This document shows, in pieces, positions 55,501 to 64,000 of a stretch of DNA of 64,000 bases. Position 1 is the first letter of the stretch. Each line of letters starts with the position of its first letter. The notes beneath the pieces were generated by a model, which was not told where the DNA came from, did not search any database, and saw nothing but the letters and a program-made list of their open reading frames with translations. A program made the position numbers and the translations under genes. The DNA comes from Echinococcus granulosus (taxonomy: Eukaryota; Platyhelminthes; Cestoda; Cyclophyllidea; Taeniidae), in contig NW_020170388.1 of the NCBI RefSeq assembly GCF_000524195.1, positions 356,800 through 420,799 on the forward strand. The letters are read 5' to 3'.

Positions 55501-57170
55501 AGGAATAGTGGGAACGAGAAAAGTATTGGGCTAAAGGTCAAGTATTATGTCCTGTTATTACAAGACAAAGCCATTTGTAAAATTCATACTTAGTGGACTA
55601 TGAGGAGAAACCACGTGTTTCAAGTGACATGGACTCGTGCAAAGCGAGGACTAGAATCGGTTCAGTCAGGAGGGTTCACACACCGGAGCACCCAACGCTT
55701 CCCAGTTGGAGTTGCAGAGTCTACTTTAATGCAGCGAATCCAGTAAGTTATTCCCATTTCCTAGTTGTAAGCCCAAGTAAAAATAGCAGATTTTAAGGAG
55801 AACGAATTTCTTTTACTTTGACATGGTTACCCTCCTCATCTAGTCAGCTATGCAAGCATTTAACATTTATGTGGCGGTAAGACTGAACCGGAGGAAAAGG
55901 CGTCTTTGTATCCATCAGTCCGAACTACCAATTGTTTGTGAGCGCTTGTATTGTGTTCAACATTCCAGCAAAAGACTCATCTCTTGTACAATTTTGAGTT
56001 AGTCGTACTTCCAAAATGAGGCGGGTGTTTTACTTTTCCAATGAGTGATCACAGCACTCACGGATAGGTGTACTGTGAGTAGGACACAAAGTATCATGAT
56101 CTTGACTGTCATAGACAAACAGACGTATGGTCGCCTAATTCTGGAAGGTTAGCGCCACGGAAATGCTGTATCGTACCTTGGCATGCTGTGGATTCTAGTA
56201 GAAATGTTCGGATATGGGTTTGGCGTCTCCTTTAAGGTGGAATTTGGTTCAACACCACGTGGTATAGCATACACGCATACAATCACAACTGCAGGTGACT
56301 GCGTTTATGATGAAGGGTGTTAGAGTTTGATTGAACTAGATTGGGTAGGGCTGGAGTGGAGTGGAACAAACTTAACAGGCCCGGACAGGTTCACGACATG
56401 TATGTGGTCTTTGGGACTGGCAGTAGGATATGATGGTAGAACGCTACAGCAAGGAGTGATGTAACCTTTAAGATCATGACTTAACTCGATCTTTTATTGT
56501 ATTGCATATCTTTATCCCACTATTCTACTCCCCGTATTTCACTGACAATTAAATTGGCTTTTTGAAGGAGTCAGTTGTCCTCAAGCCCTATGGGCTGACA
56601 CCAGCGGAGCTGAGAGAAGTACAGAGGTCGTGGCTTGGTGAAAATGCATGTCTCCGATTGGAGGAGGCTAGGAAGTTGCGCCAGGCCTACATTGTCAACA
56701 AGAGTCCGGGGGACCCGAACAAAACAGCAGACCCCGTTGAGGGTGGGACAGGTGCCTAGTTAGAAATTTATTTAATGACAAGAGCTGCCTAATCTTCCAT
56801 TTTGTCGTGACTCTAAACAAACTTCCTGATATTTCGTGCTCCGAATGTTAGGAAATACTAATTTCGGCATCCCTGAAGTTGATGAAGAAGAATACGCAGA
56901 ATTTATGAGTCTTTTAAGATGCAATTACAGCGGTGAACGCCAGTCTGGATTAACAGTAGCGCCGGATGCAAATGGAACTAACTTGAAGCATTGCAGTGAA
57001 GGAAATATTCGTCAGAAAATCTGGGAATTGATGCATTTGGCTGAAGAAAACCAGGTAAAAGCAATTAATGGCCTGGGTTATATTTTTTCCATCAGTTTGA
57101 TTTGTTTAAACTAACACCTATCAACTTTCAGATCAGTGAAATGAAGATACGGAAGTTGTTAATGCAATGA
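43504..57170 (+). CDS. ADGB: Androglobin (calpain-like plus split globin), divergent
   Basis: Exons: 43504-43551 (least certain), 43970-44202, 44336-44485, 44523-44588, 44623-44797, 45264-45484, 46442-46502, 46861-46885, 46958-46997, 47072-47135, 47177-47285, 48806-49245, 49328-49466, 49930-49963, 50811-51187, 51225-51472, 52211-52492, 53466-53628, 55594-55742, 56568-56751, 56852-57054, 57132-57170. They keep one frame of about 1149 residues; human androglobin has 1667. Matches to the human protein run in order: a WSE-x-E-I-x-SE-x-W start; MGAWRRINIDD and LTGW in the calpain-like region; LPPVPAW; YLFVDSL; RLPRGRH before the globin; a possible IQ-like IQRSVKG near residue 605; FRFSL in the later beta-rich part; then the conserved C-terminal blocks. 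Androglobin is linked to sperm flagella and motile cilia in vertebrates. About 45 calpain-region residues, the catalytic-type His and an obvious proximal heme His are absent. Confidence 0.9.
46060..46190 (+). repeat. Dispersed repeat fragment shared with 4170-4290
   Basis: This stretch in an androglobin intron contains AATGAGCGGTGTCTGGA and resembles 4170-4290 in the CEP290-like intron over roughly 100 bp. The class is unknown. Confidence 0.35.
48449..48488 (+). repeat. Perfect 18-bp inverted repeat with octamer motifs
   Basis: Arms at 48449-48466 and 48471-48488 are exact reverse complements around the loop CAGT. Each arm contains ATGCAAAT, the POU/octamer binding word, in opposite orientations. 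It lies in the androglobin intron 47286-48805. Confidence 0.9.
52514..52567 (+). repeat. (ATCC)n microsatellite
   Basis: Imperfect CATC/ATCC tetranucleotide repeats lie directly after androglobin exon 52211-52492. They make the exon's apparent open frame run on past its real donor at 52493. Confidence 0.85.
53970..55045 (+). mobile_element. TRIM-like non-autonomous LTR element, copy B
   Basis: Direct repeats at about 53971-54160 and 54885-55045 flank about 720 bp of non-coding DNA in the androglobin intron 53629-55593. The left repeat shows CGACGTACCGAAGGG and ends CAATCAAAGTATT; the right ends CAATCAAAATATT. The core aligns along its length with copy A (9160-10260), including CTGTCAGAAAACCACCCA, GGTTCACGGCTA and GTAGTTGCCGAAGG. 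No protein domain is present. It lies in the sense orientation of its host gene. Confidence 0.55.
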
Positions 57171-57181
57171 GATGGCGGCAC

Positions 57182-57187
57182 AATAAA
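57182..57187 (+). promoter_or_regulatory. Candidate polyadenylation signal of androglobin
   Basis: AATAAA lies only 12 bp after the stop codon at 57168-57170, implying a very short 3' UTR. Confidence 0.55.
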
Positions 57188-58736
57188 GACGATGAAAGTG
57201 AATCTCTTACTTGCAGTTTTACGTGACTGAAATTGCTTTTACCTGTGAAAAGTGCCTCATCATAATCGCGCATCTTTTTATTACGTAACAAAGCTTTGCG
57301 GCGAAATTTGTGACGTAATACCCGGAGTGTCCCTAAAATTCATCATAAATCATACCACTAAGATGGAAGATTGGTTATTGTTAAAGTATAGAAGGGTGGG
57401 GAGGCTTAAAGACATAGGCGGCAGACTTTGTCGCCAAGTGGTACTAAACTTGGCGCAGACTGAAAGCCTGCAGAGTTAAACATTTTTTGAGCACCATCCT
57501 CGACGTATTTCGCGATTCAAAAACAATTTATGAGTCAAAAACTACAGCTGCTAGCTTTTTATGTAGGTGAAAGGACGTCTGGTCCCGACGTCAGTAATGG
57601 GTCGTGCCGAAATCATTGTATTTACAGTTTCGTCCTACCTGTGAATTGGGATGAAGAGGGGAAGTCAGTGAAGGTATTTGTAATTCATTCGCTATTTATT
57701 GGAACATTTGCCAAAGAACAGAACCATTCAAGAAAAGACTTAATTTAAAGTAGCTTTGTGAGCCATTGTTTGGCATCTTTGTTCTTATTTTTAGGCTGCC
57801 TGGCCGTCTATCTAGGTTTTAAAAGAGGTGACCATTTCTTTTATACATGTAATTAGTATTCTTAAATGAAAACAGTAAACAGCTCCAGGTTAAACTTTTC
57901 CTAGTAATTCCAGCCAAATTTCGCTTCGGATCTTAATGGTCGTCTTGCAGAACATGAGATTGAAAGCAATTAGTAAAAGCAATTACCATTTTAACTAATC
58001 TGTTAAGGGTGTTTGCATCCAACCATAAACATCAAATGCTGTTTTTATGTAAAATGGGGGCCTAATAAGTAGCTACGACAAAGATGATAGTCATCTTTGT
58101 AGTCCGGGCCCACTTACCACTAGCATTAATATAGTACCTGAATCACCCCTGTAGTTGTAAAAAGCTGGACAGGTAATAAATGTTTATTGTTGGCGTACCT
58201 TAAAGCTTGGTCGTAAGCGCGCATGCCTACGTCTATGTAAAACTATTGCAGTAAAATCGGTGCACCAATGTTACCGCAATTTTTAGGCTTGCTTTCAGAT
58301 AAATGCGACCTGTGCTATTGCACTAATTAGTAGCTGAAGAAAATGTGGCTCTCGGGAGTTGTCACTAAATGTGCAAGATTAAATCATAAATGGACAAATA
58401 GTTAAGACACATGGTTGTACCAAATATGTGATTTGAAGAATTTAAGCCAAAAAAGTAAGACATATGCGACCGGTAAATAAACGCCACAAAGTCATAAAAT
58501 AGACACAATTGATCAGTTAGTTGCCATGATGACAACGTCCCTAATCGTTCACCGTTTTTGTAATTTCGTTAATTACGAATTACATAGTGGGCTAAGAACA
58601 CAAACTTTACCAAATGGGCACAAAGGGAGGATATTATAATGGGAGGCCAAACTTATTTACACATTACAAGTGTTTCTACAGTCTAAAATACCAGCAGTTA
58701 TGGTGACGAAGGTTAGTTACTAACGCGCAAATTGTA
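57188..58736. other. Androglobin-NME5 intergenic region
   Basis: No exon was recognised. The open frames at 57252-57748 do not resemble a family or continue androglobin after its stop. An inverted repeat, ACAAAGATGA-TAG-TCATCTTTGT, lies at 58078-58100 and could act in the NME5 promoter. Confidence 0.45.
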
Positions 58737-59622
58737 ATGACGGCTGGAAAATTGAGCGCATTAAATAATGAGTTGCTTGAGGAGAATAAGAACTATCCAG
58801 AGATTATTTTAGAGAGAACTTTGGCTATATTTAAAACCGCCGCATGGAAAAAAGAAGTCCCTCTAGTTGATATCTTAATGAAGGATGGCATTACTGTGAC
58901 CAACGTAAGGCAGAAAAATTGCTGACCATTTACAACATATACAGAGGCGATTTGTTAAGCTTTCTTTAGAGCAGGCTATGGAATTTTACCAAGATAGAAA
59001 GAATCAGGAGGACTACATCCAATTGGTGGAGGACCTCAGTTGTGGCCTAATTCTCGTAATGGTTTATGTCAAAAATGGCATCACTAAAACATGGAAAGAT
59101 ATCGTTAATTTTCCAACATCAAAAGATACAGAAAACAGACTGGCACAAATGTACTGTATATGCTAAATGCTAATTTTAAGGTTCTGGAACGAATTCGGTG
59201 GAGTGGAGATGAAGAATCCATTTCATGCTAGTGAGTCAAAAGCGAGTGCTGTAAGGGAAATCCGATTCTTCTTTCCAAACAGTAAGTACCATATGCAGTA
59301 GAAAATCCGACTTAGCCATTATGGAACCAATTCCAACGAAACAATACGCTAAAGACTACCTCTCGAAAAACGTGATTCCAACCCTGTTAACTGGACTCAC
59401 AGAAGTGTGTAGAAAGAAACCCAAAGACCCTGTGGTTAGTTCCCGAGTTTTCTTGGATAAAAGAGGATGCACTACATCCAATCTAACTAATGAGATTTTT
59501 TTTCGTCCTAAAAGATATTTTTGGCAGAATGGTTGCTACAAAACAATCCCAATCAACCAGGAACCAACGAACTTTGTCCACAAATCGAGGTGCCGAATCA
59601 GGAATCAAAACTATGGATGTAG
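58737..59622 (+). CDS. NME5: NME5: divergent NDP-kinase domain with DPY30 tail
   Basis: Five exons, 58737-58904, 58945-59150, 59181-59281, 59316-59434 and 59515-59622, give 233 residues (human 212). The N-terminal part is a diverged nucleoside diphosphate kinase fold starting ERTLAIFK, with LSLEQAMEFY and the active-site-type N-x-x-H block NPFHAS (His140). REIRFFFP then leads into EPIPTKQYAKDYL and a DPY30 domain, PTLLTGLTEVC, KKPKDPV and LAEWLLQNNPN. The order and spacing are those of NME5, a radial-spoke protein of motile cilia and sperm tails, where the DPY30 helices dock onto the spoke stalk. The active His is kept, but family members are reported to have little or no kinase activity. The introns are 40, 30, 34 and 80 nt. 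The first ATG of the exon is used. Confidence 0.95.
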
Positions 59623-59645
59623 CCACAAAATTAAAAATACCCACG

Positions 59646-59651
59646 AATAAA
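59646..59651 (+). promoter_or_regulatory. Candidate polyadenylation signal of NME5
   Basis: AATAAA lies 24 bp after the NME5 stop codon, inside the 160-bp gap before the oppositely oriented RNF170 stop codon. Confidence 0.55.
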
Positions 59652-59782
59652 TGCCTCTATTCTGTAGCGAAACCATGAAAAAAAAAACGAATAACAATAA
59701 TAGCAACATAAGCAGTAATAATTATACTGATAATAAGGAACGCCTGAATAGATGCGGAAAAAGCCAGACAAATCTATATAGG

Positions 59783-62573
59783 TCAAGCATCGGCGATCAG
59801 GTGTCCTCTGAACAGGGCAGCTACGTAGATGAAGAAGACAAGACAGACGAGACAGTCATCTAGGAGACCAAAGACACCCACTATGGACTCGGGGAAGATA
59901 TCCAGTGGCGAGATGACGTAGAAGAAGACAAAGAGGAAAAGAACAATAAGACGTAGTCTCAGGAGGCACGAGATCCCTGCCTCCCCCTCAAACATTACAC
60001 GCCAGCAGTAGCGCAGCAAAACTGGAAGGTCGCGTATTTGGTCCATAAGCTGTACGGAGAAAGGGATAGAGAATTACATTCACAATAGAGGGAATAAAAA
60101 CGTTACTCGGTGCAGATTTAAAATTTTAGACGTGAGCAAGGAATAGGCTACTGATAATGCCCAGTGGCTCAGACAATGCATCGCTACGGCATTATCCGAT
60201 GTCGAAACTTCCACTACTTGTTTTAGTTGGTAAAGAGCACCCGCCCACTACTTTTCGTTCCACACAGGTATGCAATGAAATTACCTATTACAGAATCAAA
60301 TTCTTAGTGCTTGGTTTTTACATAGATTGAGAAAAATGTGCAAAATTACCATATTTTACAGCATAGAACAGATTTTACGAGTTCTGAGGACACAAACCAA
60401 TTCAGAACGTCACTCCAAATGACGATAGTTTTAATATTGCGTCGAAAGCATATTTAAAATTTGGGCTGCAAATACTTAAAGCTCTAAAAAGTGCATCTTA
60501 CTAGAGGTTAGGAGTGTTACTGAATGGCACCGATGTGGTTAAACTCACAAAGGCAAGCCAACTTCTAGTGAATACGCCTAAACCAGCATCTCCAAAACCA
60601 CCAACTCAAGCAACCTTCATAGGGCACGAAGTCGTAAAAACGCTGTTCTTCGACCGCCAACGTTTTAGGATGAACAAAGAACTCAGAAACAAGACGAAAG
60701 AGCCGCATAGCAGGCTCTAAATGAGCCAAATTATCCCCTTTTACAGCGAGTTCAAAGTGCAAAATCCCATGATTTAAGAAAAGAATTTCGGAAGGTTGTA
60801 CTTGAAAGTACTATGGATTAATGCGATAGCAATACAAATACGCCTAAATATCATTAATGAAATAGTAAGATACCACTCAATTAAATAAGAAGGATGAACT
60901 GAGGGGTTTGTACACAGACAAGAAAAAGTAGGCACGTCCAAAGCGCTTACAGAAACCGGATTTCCTGAGAAACGACGATTGAAAACGGCAACTCTCGACT
61001 CCACCTCGGACCGTTCTGCCGGGTCACCAGTATCCAGATCAGTGGGTGTGAAACGTTTGAGCAGGAATCGCAACTAAAATTGACACGAAATATACGACTT
61101 TAGCAATTCGCGAGGGACTTTTACTTCAAGGCAAAATTTATACGGTCATAGATACAGAAAAAGGGCACTGCCATGGCGATAAAGAGGAGGTTGGTCACGT
61201 TAGTGATCGTGCTAGATAGCACATATGTCGTCAGCCGGTCTAGTCAAGACAGTTAATCGCAATGGTGGTTGATATTAACAATGCGCGCATAAAGTAGCGC
61301 GTGGTGGTAAGTGATGCTTCTTATCAACGAAGGCACAAAACCCGAACCCAAATATGGCTTCAATCAGAGTCAAATGACAGAACACAGCCGTTCAACGGTA
61401 AGGTAGCTAGAAGGTGCAAATGTTGCAAGAGTGGTGACACGGCTGCTAGCGACGAACCCAAACCAGCAGTCATTAAGTAGGGCGAACATTCAGGGTGTGG
61501 TTCTGATCACCTGAACGACGCATAGCTACCCGTCATGCAACAAAATTGCACGAGAAGCGAATAGTTCAGCGAGAGTGCTGAACAAACGAATGATTACACC
61601 TCCGAAAAATTAGCGCATGATGAATAGAGCAACAGTGTAGCAAGTCGTCTAGCGACAATTCAGCCACACTGATAAGTGTTTCCAGACCAAAGCTCTCTGA
61701 GTATTGGTCTCTGGAATGAGCGTATAGACATAAAGTCAAGCTGTGAAAATTACACGTGTATTTTTCACCCCTTGGCAAATGTTTTTATATTTTAATAGCC
61801 CAAAAGTTCTGCCTTGACTGAAACGCGCCCGTACCATTAAGCATTCAAGTTTAGTAATGGGAGATGCACGAAAAAAGACAACATTTTGTGGGCCGAAAAG
61901 TCGAAAAAGGAGGAACTGAACAAGGGCTTACCTGACTTCGACAGACGGGACAATTCGGCTGAGATAATGGGGGAAACCTCTGCCAATAAGCGTAAAAACA
62001 CTCACCTGCAAGGAAGCCCAAGAAGTGTTACGCATCAAAAAGGGGATTGTCCAGTCGTGTGTGGGTAACTTACCACAGAACCGATGTCGGCAGTTGGTCT
62101 CGACTGCGAACTTGAGATCTTCCAGACAGATGGGACAGTCATCCACTTCTGCGATATTGGAAGAAGGTGCGGAATCACCGTTAGAGGTACAACGATTTCG
62201 TGTGGCTCGAGACTGACGAACTTCGTTAACGGTCTGTTCACTTTCGGGGTGGATTTGTGATATTCTAATGCAGGGAGGAAAAGTGAATTTAAAGGCCTCA
62301 GTAAGGTTTAAAGTTAAATGTAAATATGGTAGAACCACATAAGATGCAAAGGTGTGGGTTTTTGGAATTTAAGAAGAATTAATGAGCTATTTAAAGCCAA
62401 AAGAATTAGTAAAAGGCATGAAAACAAATAATCAGCAGGGACAAGAAGAACAAAATTTACTCGGAAGGGGACATGAAGCGACGGATGAGTGAAACTAAAA
62501 ACACGGCGACAATAATCGATGATAATATTAATACAAGCGAAATGCTATTTTCGAGACCGGAGATGATTTCCAT
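59783..62573 (-). CDS. RNF170: RNF170-like ER membrane RING E3 ubiquitin ligase
   Basis: Five minus-strand exons, 62573-62461, 62264-62074, 62005-61932, 61073-60951 and 60049-59783, join in phase to 255 residues (human RNF170 has 258). A hydrophobic segment at about 8-32 is followed by a C3HC4 RING with zinc ligands C81, C84, C96, H98, C101, C104, C120 and C123. The string VETNC before the His is typical of RNF170. Then come FNRRFSG, a linker with DLPVLLR, and two hydrophobic segments around ISPLDIFPE and GLLDD, matching the C-terminal membrane region of the family. RNF170 ubiquitinates activated IP3 receptors at the ER. The start Met at 62573 directly precedes the first membrane segment and gives the family length. 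The gene is tail-to-tail with NME5. Confidence 0.95.
60050..60950 (-). other. Intron 4 of RNF170 (0.9 kb)
   Basis: This interval lies between a GTAAGC donor and a TACAG acceptor on the minus strand. No nested gene is evident. The opposite-strand open frame at 60514-60720 has no family resemblance. Confidence 0.5.
61074..61931 (-). other. Intron 3 of RNF170 (0.86 kb)
   Basis: This interval lies between a GTAAGC donor and a TTTTAG acceptor on the minus strand. No other feature was recognised. Confidence 0.5.
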
Positions 62574-64000
62574 GGTATTCGAGGGTAAATCCGGAGAAAA
62601 ATGCCAGAATTTGCCACTGAACCGAAGGTTGGACGATTTACACTTGTGAAGGAGACTACAATCGGAAAATAAAAAGATGTACGGGTAACTAGAGCCAAAT
62701 ACAGTACCACTCAGTTGGTCAGTTGTTTGTAAGTAGAACAACAAAGATTAGTAATTTGAGAAGACCGCGTAAATGATATTGTGCTAATGTAACTGAGATG
62801 TACACATCACATGTGGAAACATGCAACTGACGTTGGAATCAACGACCAGATGACAGTTACATTTACGGGCTAATTTGACACTGTAATCACCATTTAGGTC
62901 GGCATAACATACAAAAGTACGTCAATGAAGTGGTTAATCAAAAGGCAGGGGACGCAATAATGCGTTAAAATACATTAGTACCTATAATCTCGGAAGGCCA
63001 TTTATATTACTCCAATTAGATTGAAAACATGCACTCGATGTAGATGGAAAAGGCGAGTTTTTGGGCTTTCTGTGCAAGATTTTCTACTTAGTGATGCAGT
63101 TGTTTATGATAGTATTAGGGTTTCCAATTACTTTTAAATTATTTGAATAATTCATAATTCCATATTTTACCCACTTTTAGTTATGTAGCTATCAGCTTTT
63201 GCTTAGTACAAATGTAAATGCATTATTTCTAATGTATGCAATCCGCGGAAATATGGCTTCAAAAGATGACGCATTATGCAGGGCCCCAAGATTCCCATGT
63301 ATTCGACACACAAAAGGTATTGGGGCTACCAATATGGCCCGGAGGCCAGCCCACCCAGCGAGGTACAATGGCCAAGACAAAGTGGTCCTCTGCCGAAACC
63401 GACCGTTAGCCAACCAACTCGAGCATTGCAACATATTTTGTAACACTTAAAAAGCAAGCTAATCTGGAACATCGTGATCCACTGTAATGAGAAAAATTCC
63501 CTACAAAGACTCGGGAAGATATAACTTTTGCATGAAAATCCAAAATGCTCCCTATGGGTATCCTCCTTTGTGTTGAATATTCAAAATGTTAATTCTCCTG
63601 TAGGTGTTTTTGTGGGAAAACTGGGCGCAATTGGCATAACAACAGTACTTTAGTTAAACCAGTTTAACGCAATTTCAATGCAGCAAAAGTGACGGCCGAT
63701 TCTTACGCTTTAAATGATTTTGAGTACCACAAAGAAAGTGGCGAAGTCCTTCTACCCCAGTAGGCCATTAACAAAGTGGAATGGGAAAGAAATCTATTTG
63801 TTGGTGTAAAACATGCAGTTGTGTATATGTTAACTAAATTTCACCGCAGATTCAAACGAAGTCTTTTCGCAGTTCCGTATCTTCGACTCCTTCATTTGGT
63901 TTGCTCTCCATTTTTGTAGGAGCTGACGGCTCTTTGGGTGAATCAACCTTTGATTAAAACATGCCTTAGAAAGAAGATCTGTACGAACCTGTAGCAAATA
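62574..64000. other. Upstream flank of RNF170, no gene recognised
   Basis: The RNF170 promoter must lie here, but no TATA or initiator could be singled out. A diverged LTR-like fragment is at 63255-63445. The right edge shows no clear exon. Confidence 0.45.
63255..63445 (+). mobile_element. Diverged solo LTR-like fragment of the TRIM-like family
   Basis: The stretch contains GGGGCTACCAATATGGCCCG, GGAGGCC, ACAATGGC, GTCCTCTGCCG-AA-CCG and TTAGCCAACCAA. They come in the same order as in the terminal repeats at 9.2, 18.6 and 54.1 kb, but more decayed. Two opposed open frames over it are artefacts. Confidence 0.4.

Noticed and set aside
59651..59863. 70-codon Asn/Ser-rich frame after NME5
   Set aside because: Lies after the NME5 stop and poly(A) signal and antisense to the RNF170 last exon; made of A-rich repeat sequence.

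Overview
This is a eukaryotic window, most likely from a parasitic flatworm and probably a tapeworm (cestode). Every recognisable gene is split by GT-AG introns. Introns I could place by reading frame and protein similarity fall into two tight size classes, 30-41 and 66-86 nt, plus some long ones. That pattern, about six genes in 64 kb and the divergence of the proteins all fit cestodes. The species call is an inference. No operons, ribosome binding sites, CRISPR arrays, tRNA or rRNA genes were seen.

Layout. (1) 1-8355 (+), perhaps to about 14100: the 3' part of a long coiled-coil gene best matched to the C-terminal region of CEP290, a ciliary transition-zone protein. Its start lies left of the window. 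(2) 8356-21480: gene-poor, with a TRIM-like retroelement (about 9.16-10.26 kb), a decayed LINE endonuclease fragment and microsatellites. (3) 21639-23305 (+): a complete three-exon Snail-family zinc-finger repressor with a TATA/CCAAT promoter. (4) 23306-39764: about 16 kb without a credible gene, holding most copies of a dispersed palindrome. (5) 39765-42093 (-): the bifunctional enzyme PFKFB in 11 coding exons. (6) about 43504-57170 (+): androglobin (ADGB) in about 22 exons, read from the conserved N-terminal W-rich block to the stop codon, with a second TRIM-like element in an intron. (7) 58737-59622 (+): NME5, a divergent nucleoside diphosphate kinase with a DPY30 tail. (8) 59783-62573 (-): RNF170, an ER membrane RING E3 ligase, tail-to-tail with NME5. 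(9) 62574-64000: no gene; one diverged LTR-like fragment.

Three of the six genes (CEP290-like, androglobin, NME5) belong to the cilium/flagellum parts list. PFKFB and androglobin are divergent and share an upstream region of about 1.4 kb. Snail stands alone with long flanks, as expected for a developmental regulator.

The models were built by reading all frames, matching splice phases across junctions and comparing with remembered family sequences. Exon borders are to the base where stated, but no transcript evidence or database search was available.
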